This document shows, piece by piece, positions 1-9,513 of a DNA stretch of 33,376 nt (position 1 is its first letter; each line of letters starts with the position of its first letter). The notes beneath the pieces were generated by a model, which saw only the letters and a list, made by a program, of their open reading frames with translations, was not told where the DNA came from and ran no database searches. The position numbers were made by a program, and so were the translations under genes. This DNA is from Sulfuricurvum sp. GTDB taxonomy: Bacteria > Campylobacterota > Campylobacteria > Campylobacterales > Sulfurimonadaceae. The stretch lies in assembly GCA_003245815.1 (NCBI GenBank), contig QKCD01000013.1, forward strand, positions 1 to 33,376, read 5' to 3'.

Positions 1-1
1 C

Positions 2-1024
2 CGTATGGAGATCCAGGAAGCCGAGGCGGGCGACATCGTCGCGATCGCCGGTATGGAAACGGTAGACGTCGGGGACACGATCTGTGACCCGGTCAACCCG
101 ATGCCGCTCGACCCGATGCACATCGAAGAGCCGACGCTGACCGTCGTTTACTCGGTCAACGACTCGCCGTTTGCCGGCATGGAAGGCAAGCACGTCACCT
201 CCAACAAGATCCGCGAACGCCTCGAGTCCGAGATGCAGACGAACGTCGCGATGAAATTCGAGACGATCGGCGAAGGAAAGTTCAAGGTCTCCGGCCGCGG
301 CGAGCTCCAGATCACCATTCTGGCGGAGAACATGCGCCGCGAAGGCTTCGAGTTCGGTATCGGCCGTCCGGAAGTCATCGTCAAAGAGATCGAAGGGGTC
401 AAGTGTGAACCGTTCGAGCACCTCGTTATCGACGTTCCGGAAGAGTTCGGCGGCACGGTCATCGAGCGCCTCGGCAAGCGCAAGGCGGAGATGAAGTCGA
501 TGGTCCCGATGGGCGAAGGCTACCAACGTATCGAGTTCGAGATCCCGGCCCGCGGCCTGATCGGCTTCCGCGGCCAGTTCCTCACCGATACGAAGGGCGA
601 AGGGGTCATGAACCACTCCTTCATCGAGTTCCGCCCCTACTCCGGCAAGGTCGAGTCCCGCCCCTACGGCGCGCTGATCTCCACCGAGCAGGGCGAGGCG
701 ATGGGCTATTCGCTCTTCAACCTCCAGGAGCGCGGTTCCCTCTTCATCGGACCGCAGACGAAGGTCTACGAAGGGATGATCATCGGCGAGCACTCCCGCG
801 ACAACGACCTCGTCGTCAACCCGATCAAGGGCAAGGCGCAGTCCAACGTCCGCTCTTCCGGTGCGGACGAGGCGATCAAGCTCGTTCCGCCGCGTGACAT
901 GAGCCTCGAGAAGGCGCTGGAGTGGATCGAGGACGACGAACTGCTGGAGGTGACTCCGGTGCATATCCGTATCCGCAAAAAGCTCCTCAAAGAGAGCGAC
1001 CGCAAGCGCGCCGGCCGCAAGTAA
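2..1024 (+). CDS. typA: GTP-binding protein TypA/BipA, C-terminal part (5' truncated)
   Basis: The frame is open to the left edge of the window, so only the last ~340 residues are present; the ATG at 5 is internal. TypA/BipA is a ribosome-associated translational GTPase acting in 50S assembly and stress adaptation. The visible part lacks the GTPase domain and covers the EF-G-like beta-barrel end, domain III ([20 protein letters not shown]) and the TypA-specific C-terminal domain with [19 protein letters not shown]. The protein ends in a basic tail (SDRKRAGRK), as is usual for the family. A GC-rich hairpin follows the stop. Confidence 0.93.
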   Translation, partial: RMEIQEAEAGDIVAIAGMETVDVGDTICDPVNPMPLDPMHIEEPTLTVVYSVNDSPFAGMEGKHVTSNKIRERLESEMQTNVAMKFETIGEGKFKVSGRGELQITILAENMRREGFEFGIGRPEVIVKEIEGVKCEPFEHLVIDVPEEFGGTVIERLGKRKAEMKSMVPMGEGYQRIEFEIPARGLIGFRGQFLTDTKGEGVMNHSFIEFRPYSGKVESRPYGALISTEQGEAMGYSLFNLQERGSLFIGPQTKVYEGMIIGEHSRDNDLVVNPIKGKAQSNVRSSGADEAIKLVPPRDMSLEKALEWIEDDELLEVTPVHIRIRKKLLKESDRKRAGRK

Positions 1025-1037
1025 CAACCCCGCGCTT

Positions 1038-1054
1038 CCCCCGGTTTACGGGGG
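1038..1054 (+). terminator. GC-rich hairpin after typA
   Basis: A perfect 6-bp stem (CCCCCG, loop GTTTA, CGGGGG) lies 13 nt after the typA stop. No T-tract follows, so termination by this hairpin alone is uncertain; it could equally protect the mRNA end. Confidence 0.4.
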
Positions 1055-1121
1055 CTGCGGGACCCCCCGGAATTTCGCCGGAAATTTCTCTCCCTGTTTC
1101 ATCGATACCTAAACTCTTTTC

Positions 1122-1130
1122 TGCGATAAT
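1122..1130 (+). promoter_or_regulatory. Extended -10 promoter of nrdB
   Basis: TGC-GATAAT forms an extended -10 element 34 nt before the nrdB ATG, giving a leader of about 28 nt. No clear -35 is visible, which is normal for the housekeeping promoters of Campylobacterota. Confidence 0.45.
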
Positions 1131-1164
1131 CAAAAACTTTTTACCCCTAGAAGGCGTGGCTACA

Positions 1165-2184
1165 ATGGATAGAAAAAAGATCTACAACCCCGAATCCAAC
1201 GAACATGTCAACGACCGCCGGATCTTCGGCGGCAACCCCACGGGCATCTTCGAACTCAACGATATCAAGTACCAGTGGGCCTACAATCTGTGGGAGATGA
1301 TGCTTAACAACACCTGGTTCCCCAAAGAGGTCGACATGACCCAGGACGCCAAGGACTACAAGGTCCTGACGGACATGGAGAAGACCGCCTACGACAAGGC
1401 GCTCTCCCAGCTCATCTTCATGGATTCGCTGCAGACGAATAACCTGATCGACAACGTCAATCCCTACGTCACCGCCCCGGAGATCAACCTGATCCTCGTG
1501 CGCCAGTCATTTGAGGAGGCGCTCCACTCCCAGAGCTACGCGGTCATGGTCGACTCCATCTCCCAGAACAGCGAAGAGATCTACGAGCTGTGGCGCCGGG
1601 ACATGATGCTCAAGTCGAAGAACGACTCCATCGCCGCCGTCTACCAGGAGCTGGCGAAGAACCCGACGGAACACAACTTCGTCAAGGCGTGCTTCGCCAA
1701 CCAGATCCTCGAGGGGATCTACTTCTACAGCGGCTTCACCTACATCTACACCCTGGCGCGTTCGGGCAAGATGCTCGGTTCGGCCCAGATGATCCGCTTT
1801 ATCCAGCGTGACGAGGTGACCCACCTCGTGCTCTTCCAGAACATGATCAACAGCCTCAAGCGCGAGCGCCCCGACCTCTTTACGGAGAAGCTCAAGGAGG
1901 AGGTCTACGAGATGTTCAAGAAGGCGGTGGAGCTTGAAGCCGCCTGGGGCAAATACATCACCCAGGGGCAGATCCTCGGTCTGACCAACGAGATCGTCGA
2001 ACAGTACATCAAGTACCTCGCCGACAGCCGTCTGGCGGCGGTCGGCTACGAAAAGCTCTACAACGTCACGCACCCGATCAAGTGGGTCGACGACTTCGCC
2101 AAGTTCAACGACCAGAAGACCAACTTCTTCGAGGGTACGGTGACCAACTACTCCAAGGGCAGCCTCAGCTTTGACGACTTCTAG
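1165..2184 (+). CDS. nrdB: Class I ribonucleotide reductase, small subunit (R2)
   Basis: NrdB houses the di-iron/tyrosyl-radical cofactor that starts reduction of ribonucleoside diphosphates in the NrdA active site. All ligands are visible at the spacings of E. coli R2: D87, E118-x-x-H121, E183, E217-x-x-H220, with radical tyrosine Y125 seven residues after E118. I chose the ATG at 1165 (AGAAGG 10 nt upstream; protein of 339 aa). The open frame reaches further upstream, but those residues overlap typA and do not look conserved. The next gene starts 14 nt before this stop. The large subunit is encoded 3.2 kb away on the other strand. Confidence 0.95.
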   Translation: MDRKKIYNPESNEHVNDRRIFGGNPTGIFELNDIKYQWAYNLWEMMLNNTWFPKEVDMTQDAKDYKVLTDMEKTAYDKALSQLIFMDSLQTNNLIDNVNPYVTAPEINLILVRQSFEEALHSQSYAVMVDSISQNSEEIYELWRRDMMLKSKNDSIAAVYQELAKNPTEHNFVKACFANQILEGIYFYSGFTYIYTLARSGKMLGSAQMIRFIQRDEVTHLVLFQNMINSLKRERPDLFTEKLKEEVYEMFKKAVELEAAWGKYITQGQILGLTNEIVEQYIKYLADSRLAAVGYEKLYNVTHPIKWVDDFAKFNDQKTNFFEGTVTNYSKGSLSFDDF

Positions 2185-2911
2185 AAAGCGTCCGCTCTGC
2201 AGCCTGCGGTTCGCTTCCGCGGGTTCCTACGATCAAAACCTCTCCCTGCTTCTGGATCTGATCGCACAGACGCCGGACAACGCCGTTGTCGTGGCCCCGG
2301 AAGTCTGCCTGACGAACTTCGACTACGAACGTTTCGACGCCGCCGCGGCGTTCGCCCCGACGGCCATCGAACGGCTGCTGCCCCTCTCCGCGTCGCGCAT
2401 CATCGTGCTCACCATGATCGAACGGCGGGGTGACGCCGTCTACAACGTCGCCAAGGTGCTCCACGGCGGCGCGGTCGTCCACGAACAGGCGAAGGCGCGC
2501 CTCTTCCGCTTCGGCGGGGAGCATGAATACTTCAGCGAGGGGAGCGACGAGGGGATTGCCTGTTTCGAGGTGGACGGCCTGAAGATGGGGCTCCTCATCT
2601 GTTTCGAACTCCGTTTCAAATCGCTCTGGCAGAAGCTGGAGGGGGCCGACGTCATCGTCGTGCCGGCCCAGTGGGGCAAACTCCGCGCGGCGCACTTCGT
2701 GACGCTGACGGAGGCCCTGGCGGTGATGAACCAGTGCTACGTCGTCACCAGCGACAGCGCCAACCCCGGCATGACGGGCCTCAGCGGGGTGATCACCCCT
2801 TTCGGCGAGGCACGGCGCAACGGGAACAGGGCTTGCTTAGAGGCCCAGTACGATGAAAGAGAGGTGCAGAAGATGCGCCGCTACCTGGATGTAGGAATCA
2901 ATGCTCGATAA
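2171..2911 (+). CDS. Carbon-nitrogen hydrolase (nitrilase superfamily)
   Basis: A cytoplasmic nitrilase-superfamily amidase of 246 aa. The catalytic triad is visible in the family order: E44 (APEVCLTN), K108 (EQAKARLF) and C144 (LLICFELRF). The substrate is not identifiable; omega-amidase or deaminated-glutathione amidase are the usual roles of short single-domain members. The start is TTG at 2171, inside the end of nrdB (14-nt overlap), with AAGGG ~10 nt upstream, so translation is probably coupled to nrdB. It overlaps pcm by 11 nt at its own 3' end. Confidence 0.85.
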   Translation: MTTSRKRPLCSLRFASAGSYDQNLSLLLDLIAQTPDNAVVVAPEVCLTNFDYERFDAAAAFAPTAIERLLPLSASRIIVLTMIERRGDAVYNVAKVLHGGAVVHEQAKARLFRFGGEHEYFSEGSDEGIACFEVDGLKMGLLICFELRFKSLWQKLEGADVIVVPAQWGKLRAAHFVTLTEALAVMNQCYVVTSDSANPGMTGLSGVITPFGEARRNGNRACLEAQYDEREVQKMRRYLDVGINAR

Positions 2912-3542
2912 GTTAACCGCCATCAAAACCTACCGTCTTGCCGACGAGATCGACAAGAAGTTCCCCCTGAGTCCGAAGGTGAAAGCCGCGATCGCCAACA
3001 CCGACCGCGAGGCGTTCGTCCCCTCGGGCTTCAAACACAACGCCTACAAGCTCGACGCGCTGCCCATCGGGGCGCAGCAGTGGATCAGTTCGCCGCTGAC
3101 GGTGGCGAAGATGACCGAATACCTCTGCCCCGAGGGGGCCGACCGTGTCCTGGAGGTGGGGTGCGGCAGCGGCTACCAGGCAGCGGTGCTCTCGCACCTC
3201 TTCCGCGGCGTCTTCACGATCGAACGGATCGAACCGCTGATGCTCGAGGCGAAGGCCCGCTTCCGCAGGCTTGGGTTGGGCAATATCCATACCCGTACCG
3301 ACGACGGCCAGAGGGGGTGGGCGCAGTACGCCCCCTACGACCGCATTCTCTTCTCCGCGTCGGCGAAGCGGATTCCCCAGGTGCTCTTCGACCAGCTCGC
3401 GCCGGGGGGCATCCTCGTCGCCCCGATCGAGAAGGACGGCACACAGGTGATCACCCGTTTCACCAAGCAGGGGAGGAGCCTCAAGGAGGTCCCCCTGGAG
3501 GTGTGCGCCTTCGTACCCGTCCTCGACGGCGTCCAGAAGTAA
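2901..3542 (+). CDS. pcm: Protein-L-isoaspartate O-methyltransferase-like protein, copy 1
   Basis: Pcm methylates isoaspartyl residues in aged proteins with S-adenosylmethionine and so starts their repair. The SAM-binding motif [11 protein letters not shown] (84-93) and the upstream [10 protein letters not shown] region fit the family (213 aa). The motif that is normally IG.GQTISQP reads [10 protein letters not shown] (56-65) here, unlike the second copy at 12780-13379, so the substrate range may differ. The ATG lies within the last codons of the nitrilase gene (11-nt overlap), indicating one operon. Confidence 0.85.
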   Translation: MLDKLTAIKTYRLADEIDKKFPLSPKVKAAIANTDREAFVPSGFKHNAYKLDALPIGAQQWISSPLTVAKMTEYLCPEGADRVLEVGCGSGYQAAVLSHLFRGVFTIERIEPLMLEAKARFRRLGLGNIHTRTDDGQRGWAQYAPYDRILFSASAKRIPQVLFDQLAPGGILVAPIEKDGTQVITRFTKQGRSLKEVPLEVCAFVPVLDGVQK

Positions 3543-3589
3543 CCTGCAGGGGGCTTTGGGCCTCCGTTATCAAACCTAGAAAGGAATCC

Positions 3590-4198
3590 ATGCCTATCCG
3601 CGCCATCTGGAACGACAAATTCTCCCGTGAGGGGTACCTTTACGGCAAGCGCCCCAACGCCTTTCTCGCCCCCCGCATCGACGCCCTGCCCGCCGGCGCC
3701 AGGCTGCTGCTTCTGGGCGAGGGTGAAGGGCGCAACGCCTGCTACGCCGCCGCGCGGGGCATCGACGTGACGGCGCTCGATGCCTCCGACGTGGGGCTGG
3801 CCAAGGCGGAGGCCCTCGCCCGCGAAGCGGGGGTGACGATCACGACACTGCACCAGGATCTGGCGATATGGAATGCAACACCCCGCTACGACGCCGTAAT
3901 GGCCTCGTTTCTGCATCTTAAGGAGCCCCTGAGGACTCAGGCCTTCCGTGAGGCTTTGAAGGCTCTGAAGCCCTCCGGCGTCTTCGTGGCGGAGTTCTTC
4001 TCCACGAAACAGCTCCCCCTCTCCAGCGGCGGCCCGAAAGATGTCGATCTGCTCTACACGGTCGACTCCCTGCGGGAGATCTTTGCACTGCCGGGATTCG
4101 AGATCCTGCGGCTGGAGGAGGCGGTCGATCACCTCGACGAGGGCCACGGCCACCGGGGCGAGGCCGAACTGATCCGGGTCGAGGTACGCAAGCTGTGA
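3590..4198 (+). CDS. Class I SAM-dependent methyltransferase, TehB-like
   Basis: 202 aa. The N-terminal signature IWNDKFSREGYLYGKRPNAF and the SAM-binding stretch LLLLGEGEGRNACYAAARG, followed by VTALDASDVGLAKAE, are typical of TehB-like and thiopurine-methyltransferase-like enzymes. These often methylate tellurite/selenite or small thiols; the true substrate cannot be read from sequence. ATG at 3590 is preceded by AAGGA (3581-3585); the long upstream extension of the frame is antisense or shadow sequence within pcm. The stop TGA overlaps the GTG start of the next gene (GTGA). Confidence 0.85.
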   Translation: MPIRAIWNDKFSREGYLYGKRPNAFLAPRIDALPAGARLLLLGEGEGRNACYAAARGIDVTALDASDVGLAKAEALAREAGVTITTLHQDLAIWNATPRYDAVMASFLHLKEPLRTQAFREALKALKPSGVFVAEFFSTKQLPLSSGGPKDVDLLYTVDSLREIFALPGFEILRLEEAVDHLDEGHGHRGEAELIRVEVRKL

Positions 4199-4644
4199 CA
4201 TCGGTCATCTTCGTCTGTCTGGGGAATATCTGCCGTTCGCCGCTGGCGGAGGGGGTCGCCCGCCGTCTGGCCGACGAGCGGGGGGTGCGGCTGCGGATCG
4301 ATTCGGCGGGAACGGGGGATTGGCACGTCGGCGAGCCCCCCTGCGAGCACTCGGTGCGGGTGGCCCGCGCCCACGGCATCGACATCTCCGGCCTGCGCGC
4401 CCGCAGGGTGACGCCGCAGGACCTTGAGCGGTTCGACCTCGTCATCGCCCTGGACGCGAAAAACTATAACGACCTCAAACGGATGGGGGCACGGACGCTT
4501 GAGAAGCTCGGGGCGTACGGCCACGGCGGCGAGGATGTTCCCGACCCCTACTTCTTTCCGGGTTACGAAGGGTTTGAGAAGGTGTTCGCCATGGTCGAAG
4601 CGTGCGTCACGGAACTTTTCGACACCGACTTCGGCCCCGCCTAG
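4195..4644 (+). CDS. Low-molecular-weight protein-tyrosine phosphatase
   Basis: 149 aa, family-typical length. The P-loop CLGNICRS has nucleophile C8 and R14, and the general acid is D117 in DPYF. This family dephosphorylates phosphotyrosine proteins, and some members are arsenate reductases; nothing here (no ars genes) favours arsenate. It starts with GTG at 4195, overlapping the preceding methyltransferase stop by 4 nt, so it is translationally coupled as the last gene of the run. Confidence 0.92.
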   Translation: MTSVIFVCLGNICRSPLAEGVARRLADERGVRLRIDSAGTGDWHVGEPPCEHSVRVARAHGIDISGLRARRVTPQDLERFDLVIALDAKNYNDLKRMGARTLEKLGAYGHGGEDVPDPYFFPGYEGFEKVFAMVEACVTELFDTDFGPA

Positions 4645-4722
4645 CGTGGCTTTGCGCAGCACACTGCCCGCCGGGCGCCAAACAATACGGCAGCTTTAAT
4701 AACAGATTAAAACTTATCGTCC

Positions 4723-4728
4723 TATACT
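4723..4728 (+). promoter_or_regulatory. Possible -10 box of the 50-aa ORF
   Basis: TATACT lies 41 nt before the ATG at 4770 in an AT-rich patch (4690-4760) between two GC-rich genes. No -35 is evident. Confidence 0.35.
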
Positions 4729-4769
4729 TAGAACTTCCCCCTTTTCATATCAACATAAGGTGATGCCCT

Positions 4770-4922
4770 ATGATTCACGTCAGTGAAGAATCTATCAAAC
4801 AGGCACTCAAAGAAAAGGTGATCACCAAACGTGAAGCGCAGGAGCTGCTGGCCACCCTCGAATGGCTCAAGCGGCAGCCGATAACGCGCAAAAAACAAAC
4901 GTTGGACTCGATTCGGAACTAA
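4770..4922 (+). CDS. Small hypothetical protein, 50 aa
   Basis: An ATG ORF of 50 codons (MIHVSEESIK... ending LDSIRN) with AAGGTGA at 4757-4763 as ribosome-binding site and its own AT-rich upstream region. The composition is hydrophilic, largely helical and basic at the C-terminus (RKK), with no membrane segment or Cys. I do not recognise it. The central KRE-x-QELLATLEWLK suggests an amphipathic helix that may oligomerise or bind a partner. It points at the convergent gene 4948-5319, 25 nt away. Confidence 0.6.
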   Translation: MIHVSEESIKQALKEKVITKREAQELLATLEWLKRQPITRKKQTLDSIRN

Positions 4923-4947
4923 CGCCCGCGGGCGTCATCCACGTATG

Positions 4948-5319
4948 CTAACCCGAAAATGCGGCTTCGGCGTATTTGACGCCGTTGCCGACGATGAACA
5001 GGACGCTGTCGCCGAGCGCGGCAATACTCCGGTAACTCCCGATCCCCATGCCGACCTTATCCCCTTCGAAAAGCAGTGATATCCCCTCTCCCGTACCGAC
5101 ATGACGGAGCTTGGCGTCGTCGAGCAGGCGTGCGTCGCTGATGCCGTCGATTTCGAAGATGATGTCGATCCAGTCGTAGCCGCGGTTGCGGTCCTGCACG
5201 CTCAGGCGCAGCTGCATGGCCGTGGCATCGAGGATTGTGAGTGAGCGGATCTCGCCGTTTGCCGCGTTATCGATACGTTCGAGGAGCTGTGAGGCACTCT
5301 GTTTGTTGAGGGGTTTCAT
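4948..5319 (-). CDS. Conserved-looking hypothetical protein, 123 aa
   Basis: A cytoplasmic protein without signal or membrane segments. It begins with a helical region (MKPLNKQSASQLLERIDNA), followed by an alternating beta-rich part (WIDIIFEIDGISDARLLDD... SLLFEGDKVGMGIGSY). I do not recognise the family. Its start is 57 nt after the nrdA stop on the same strand, so it is probably transcribed with nrdA, but no functional link is evident. Codon use matches the neighbours. Confidence 0.7.
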   Translation of the reverse strand: MKPLNKQSASQLLERIDNAANGEIRSLTILDATAMQLRLSVQDRNRGYDWIDIIFEIDGISDARLLDDAKLRHVGTGEGISLLFEGDKVGMGIGSYRSIAALGDSVLFIVGNGVKYAEAAFSG

Positions 5320-5376
5320 GGGGAACCTTGTTAGCGGTGTGAGCGGGTAGGCGGGAGGCGCGGCCTCCCGTGGCGG

Positions 5377-7743
5377 TTATTGACAGCCGACGCACTCCAT
5401 GGAGCGGTCTTCGACGTCGTTGGACATCTCCGGCGACTGGCTGCGGAGGTAGTAGGTGGACTTGATCCCCAGTTTCCAGGCGAGCATGTAGATCTCGTTC
5501 AGGTATTTGCCGCTCGCCTTGTCGAGGGTGATGAAGATGTTGAGACTCTGTCCCTGGTCGATCCACTTCTGGCGGATCGCCGCGGCCTTGACGAGGATCG
5601 TCTGGTTCAGGTCGTAGGCGGGGGTGTAGTAGGCCCAGGTGTCGGGGCTCAGTTTCGGCACGACGACCGGGATAAGGCCCGAGAGGTTCTCCTCGTACCA
5701 TTTGCGCTTGTAGACCGGTTCGATCGCCTGGGTCGTTCCCGTCAGGATGGAGATGGAGCTCGTCGGCGCGATCGCCATCAGGTAGCCGTTACGCATCCCC
5801 TGCGCCTTGACGCTTTTGCGCAGGCTGTCCCAGTCGTAGTTGGAGCGGAAGAGGCCGCCGCGGTCGACGAGGTTGAGGACCTCGGCGTTGGCGTGGTCCA
5901 TCGGCATGATGCCGCGGCTCCATTTCGAGCCTGCGAATTCCGGGTAGGCGCCCTTCTCTACCGCGAGGTCGGAGGAGGCCTTGATGGCGTTGTAGCTGAC
6001 CGCTTCCATCACCTCGTCGACCTTGTCGAAGTGCTCCTGGCTGCCCCAGTGGATGCCCAGCTCGGCGAGCATCTGCGCCTCGCCCATGACCCCCAGGCCG
6101 ATGGAGCGGCTGCGCATGTTGGTACGCTTCACCTTCTCCAGCGGGTAGAAGTTCAGGTCGATGACGTTGTCGAGGGCCCGGATGGCCGTCGGGACGATGC
6201 GGTCGATATCCTCTTTCGTATGGATGCGCGAGAGGTTCACCGAGGCGAGGTTACAGACGGCGGTCGCGCCGTCGACCTTCTCCTTCTCGACGATGTAGAT
6301 CTGGCGCCCGCCTATGGAGTCCAGCGCCGTTACCTTCTTCGCCGGCTTCTCGATGCCGCTGTCGACCTTGATCAGCTCCTCCTCGTCGAAGTAGAGGCAC
6401 TCCCCGTCTTCGAACTTCAGCTTGATCTTGTAGTAGTTGGCTTCCGTGTTCTGGAAGATCTCGGTACAGAGATTGGAGCTGCGGATAATGCCGTAGTGGT
6501 CGTTCGGGTTCGCTTTGTTCGCGTTGTCCTTGAAGCAGAGGAAGGGGCTGCCCGTCTCGAAGTAGCTGGTGAGGATTTTGCGCCAGAGGTCTTTGGCTTT
6601 GGTGTGCTCTTTGACGATGCCGGGGTCTTTTTCGAGCTCCAGGTAGCGTTTCTCGAACGCTTCGCCGTGCAGCCGGGTGAGATCTTTGCAGTCGAAGGGG
6701 TCGAACATCGTCCAGATGCCGTCCTCCTGAACCCGTTTCATGAAGACGTCGTTGATCCAGAGTGCCGGGAAGAGGTCGTGGGCGCGGCGGCGCTCCTCGC
6801 CGGAGTTCTTTTTGACGTCGATGAAATCGTGGATATCCATGTGCCACGGCTCGAGGTAGACGGCGATCGCCCCTTTGCGGGTGCCGAGCTGGTCAACGGC
6901 GATGGCGATGTCATTGGTGATCTTCAGGAAGGGGACCGTACCGCCGGCGGCGTTCTTGTGGCCGTCGATAAAGGAGCCCATCGCGCGGACCTGCGTCCAG
7001 TCCCAGCCGATGCCGCCGCCGAATTTGGAGAGCAGCGCCATCTCTTTGTAGCCGTCGAAGATTCCCTCGATATTGTCCGGAGAGGAACCGATGTAGCAGG
7101 AGCTGAGCTGGTGGCGCGGCGTACGGGCGTTGGAGAGCGTCGGTGTCGCCATCATCACCTCGAACTTGGAGATCATGTCGTAGAACTTGACGGCCCACGC
7201 CTCTTTCTCCTCCTCGTTCTGGGCGAGGAACATGGCGATTGCCATGAACATGTGCTGCGGCAGTTCGATCGGGTCGCCGTTGCGGTCTTTGATCAGGTAG
7301 CGGTCGTAGAGGGTCTTGACACCCAGGTAGTTGAACTGCAGGTCCCGCTCCTGGTCGATCTGTTTGTCCAGGTAGTCGAGGTCGAACTTCTCTTTGAGGC
7401 CGAGGAGAATACGACCCTCCTTCTCACCCCGTTCGAAGTACTCTTTCAGGCTGCAGTAGCCGGTAAACCCGTTGACGCGGTGGTAGAGGTCGTAGAGGAA
7501 AAGGCGTGATGCGACAAAGGTCCAGTTCGGGGCATCGATATCGATCTTGTCGACGGCGGTCTTGATCAGGGTCTCCTGGATCTCGCGGGAGTTGATCCCG
7601 TCGCGGAACTGGATCTGCGCGTCGACTTCAAGTTCGCTCTGGGAGACGTTGTCGAGCCCTTTGACAGCGGCTGATGTATATTTTTGAATTTTCGCGATGT
7701 CCAGAGGCTCGCGGCGGCCGTTGCGTTTAATAATTGTAATCAT
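5377..7743 (-). CDS. nrdA: Class I ribonucleotide reductase, large subunit (R1)
   Basis: 788 aa from the ATG at 7743 (a G-rich AGGAGTAGGGG lies upstream; the 13 further upstream codons look non-conserved). It reduces ribonucleoside diphosphates with the NrdB radical. An N-terminal ATP-cone (ITIIKRNGRREPL..., ~1-90) gives allosteric control. Active-site residues: C216 (SSCYIG), N424/C426/E428 (SNLCTEI) and C497 (AVCNLASVNL). About 70 residues separate the last two cysteines, against ~23 in E. coli R1, so a family insertion is present. The C-terminal CVGCQ supplies the cysteine pair that re-reduces the active site. Confidence 0.96.
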   Translation of the reverse strand: MITIIKRNGRREPLDIAKIQKYTSAAVKGLDNVSQSELEVDAQIQFRDGINSREIQETLIKTAVDKIDIDAPNWTFVASRLFLYDLYHRVNGFTGYCSLKEYFERGEKEGRILLGLKEKFDLDYLDKQIDQERDLQFNYLGVKTLYDRYLIKDRNGDPIELPQHMFMAIAMFLAQNEEEKEAWAVKFYDMISKFEVMMATPTLSNARTPRHQLSSCYIGSSPDNIEGIFDGYKEMALLSKFGGGIGWDWTQVRAMGSFIDGHKNAAGGTVPFLKITNDIAIAVDQLGTRKGAIAVYLEPWHMDIHDFIDVKKNSGEERRRAHDLFPALWINDVFMKRVQEDGIWTMFDPFDCKDLTRLHGEAFEKRYLELEKDPGIVKEHTKAKDLWRKILTSYFETGSPFLCFKDNANKANPNDHYGIIRSSNLCTEIFQNTEANYYKIKLKFEDGECLYFDEEELIKVDSGIEKPAKKVTALDSIGGRQIYIVEKEKVDGATAVCNLASVNLSRIHTKEDIDRIVPTAIRALDNVIDLNFYPLEKVKRTNMRSRSIGLGVMGEAQMLAELGIHWGSQEHFDKVDEVMEAVSYNAIKASSDLAVEKGAYPEFAGSKWSRGIMPMDHANAEVLNLVDRGGLFRSNYDWDSLRKSVKAQGMRNGYLMAIAPTSSISILTGTTQAIEPVYKRKWYEENLSGLIPVVVPKLSPDTWAYYTPAYDLNQTILVKAAAIRQKWIDQGQSLNIFITLDKASGKYLNEIYMLAWKLGIKSTYYLRSQSPEMSNDVEDRSMECVGCQ

Positions 7744-7912
7744 TAGTGTGCCCCTACTCCTAGTGTGTGTTTTCGGCTTCAAGAAGATTTGCGTTCTTGA
7801 AATATATCAGAAAAAGTTCAATGCACGCTGTGGCGATTTGTATAATAATTTTTCATACCTGCGCTGAAGTTGAAAGCGCAGATAGAGTGGTAAAGATTAT
7901 AGGATTTTCGTC
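7744..7912 (-). other. Intergenic region upstream of nrdA with an inverted repeat
   Basis: The AT-rich gap between purB (downstream end) and nrdA (start) holds a perfect 7-bp inverted repeat, CTGCGCT (7859-7865) / AGCGCAG (7875-7881), 44 nt beyond the purB stop. It lacks a good T-tract on the minus strand. TAGTGTG occurs twice close to the nrdA start (7745-7751, 7771-7777). I could not identify a convincing NrdR box. Confidence 0.4.
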
Positions 7913-9247
7913 TTACTTCTGGGTAAAGACGCGTGCAAAAATCCGGTCGACGTTCTTGGTGTAGTAGTCGTAGTTGAAACACTCACGGATCTGTGCTTCG
8001 CTCAGCTTGCTGCAGAGCTCCTCGTCGTCGAGCAGGTACTGCAGGTAGAGGCTCTCCCCCTCTTCGTTGAGGGCCGGTCTGCCCTGCTGGAGCCCTTCCC
8101 ATACCTTCATCGCGTTGCGCTGGACGATCCGGTAGGCGTCTTCGCGGCTGACGCCGGCTTTGGGCAGTTCGAGGAGGACGCGCTGGCTGAAGACGAGGCC
8201 TCCGGTGAGGTTCAGGTTCTTCATCATGTTCTCCGGGTAGACGACCAGGTTTGCGATGACGTTGTTCATACGGTGAAGCATGAAGTCGCTGGTGACGAAG
8301 GAGTCCGGCAGCCAGAAGCGCTCGGTAGAGGAGTGGGAGATGTCGCGCTCGTGCCACAGCGATACGTTTTCCATGGCCGGGATGGCGTAGGCGCGGATCA
8401 TGCGCGCGAGGCCGGTGATGTTTTCCGTCAGGACCGGGTTGCGTTTGTGGGGCATCGCGGAAGAGCCCTTCTGGCCCTTGGAGAAGAACTCCTCGCACTC
8501 GTAGACCTCCGTACGCTGCCAGTGGCGCACCTGGACGGCGAACTTCTCGACGGAGCTGGCCAGCAGGGCGAGCGCCGTTGCCAAACGGGCATAACGGTCG
8601 CGCTGGATCACCTGGTTGGAAGCCGGCGCCGGTTTGAGGCCGAGCTCTTCACAGGCGTACTCTTCGAGCTCTAACGGGGCGTGAGCGAAGTTGCCCATCG
8701 CGCCGGAGACCTGGCCGACGGCGATAACGTCCATCGTCTGCTCGAGGTTCTCCAGGTGGCGGGCCATCTCGTCGTACCAAACGGCCAAAACCAAACCAAA
8801 CGTGATCGGTTCGCCATGGATGCCGTGGGAGCGTCCGACCATCAGGGTCATCTTGTGCTCTTCGGCACGCTTCTTGATGGACTCCATGACCATCTTGACG
8901 TCTTCGATGATCAGCTCGAGGGAGTCTTTCATCTGGACGGCGACGGCGGTGTCGATCGTGTCGGAAGAGGTCATGCCGTAATGGAACCAGCGGCTTTCGT
9001 CACCCAGGGTGTTGGCGACGGAGGTGGTGAAGGCGATCAGGTCGTGCTTGGTGACCTTCTCAATCTCGTCGATCTCGTTGACGTCGAAACCTGCGTTGTC
9101 GACGATCTTCTGCGCATCGTCGTCGGGAATCAGGCCGAGGCGGTTCCATGCCTTGACTACCGCTTTTTCAACATCGAGCCATGCCTGGTACTTGGCCTGC
9201 ATGCTCCATTTCGATTTCATCTCTTCACGGGCGTAACGTTCTACCAT
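7913..9247 (-). CDS. purB: Adenylosuccinate lyase
   Basis: 444 aa, family-typical length. PurB cleaves fumarate from SAICAR and adenylosuccinate in purine synthesis. The fumarase/aspartase superfamily signature [11 protein letters not shown] is present, as are the catalytic-His region ([14 protein letters not shown]) and the early TSSDTIDTA loop. ATG at 9247 has AAGGA 9 nt upstream (9257-9261 on the opposite strand). It precedes nrdA in transcription order but is separated from it by a 169-nt AT-rich gap. Confidence 0.96.
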   Translation of the reverse strand: MVERYAREEMKSKWSMQAKYQAWLDVEKAVVKAWNRLGLIPDDDAQKIVDNAGFDVNEIDEIEKVTKHDLIAFTTSVANTLGDESRWFHYGMTSSDTIDTAVAVQMKDSLELIIEDVKMVMESIKKRAEEHKMTLMVGRSHGIHGEPITFGLVLAVWYDEMARHLENLEQTMDVIAVGQVSGAMGNFAHAPLELEEYACEELGLKPAPASNQVIQRDRYARLATALALLASSVEKFAVQVRHWQRTEVYECEEFFSKGQKGSSAMPHKRNPVLTENITGLARMIRAYAIPAMENVSLWHERDISHSSTERFWLPDSFVTSDFMLHRMNNVIANLVVYPENMMKNLNLTGGLVFSQRVLLELPKAGVSREDAYRIVQRNAMKVWEGLQQGRPALNEEGESLYLQYLLDDEELCSKLSEAQIRECFNYDYYTKNVDRIFARVFTQK

Positions 9248-9513
9248 CTGGGGGAGTCCTTATGTTAAAATTCGCTTTCAGTATTGATGCGGAGGATCGC
9301 GCTCCGCTTTCCCTCCCGGGAGGGTTCGCATCTTGGTTCGGGAACGGCGTATTGAGGATCGGCACGGTGCTTTTTAAAAGCGTGCTGCGTGTTCCTGCCG
9401 CCATGATTCCGTTTCAAAATGTACGGGTCGCAATGCCGTCCGTAATGAAAACAGGATCGGGTAAATTGAAAGTATTTAGTTTATCCGAGAGTCTCTAATA
9501 AAGGGTTTAAATC
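9248..9513. other. Divergent intergenic region purB / pseudouridine synthase
   Basis: It holds the purB ribosome-binding site and a 14-bp palindrome CCCTCCCGGGAGGG (9311-9324). A 78-codon plus-strand ORF (9262-9498) preceded by GGGGGAG is present but does not look protein-like. The right end is AT-rich and carries AAGGG 8 nt before the GTG start of the next gene. I see no certain gene here. Confidence 0.4.

Noticed and set aside
5380-7509. A 709-codon plus-strand ORF antisense to nrdA
   Set aside because: Its product is rich in Val, Asp and Arg with no domain; it is the GC-driven mirror of the well-supported nrdA frame.
7744-7782. Earlier start for nrdA giving 801 aa
   Set aside because: The extra 13 residues are not ATP-cone-like; the domain begins at MITIIKRNGR.
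9262-9498. 78-codon plus-strand ORF between purB and the pseudouridine synthase
   Set aside because: GGGGGAG precedes it, but the same bases are explained by the purB start region and the protein shows no family-like features.
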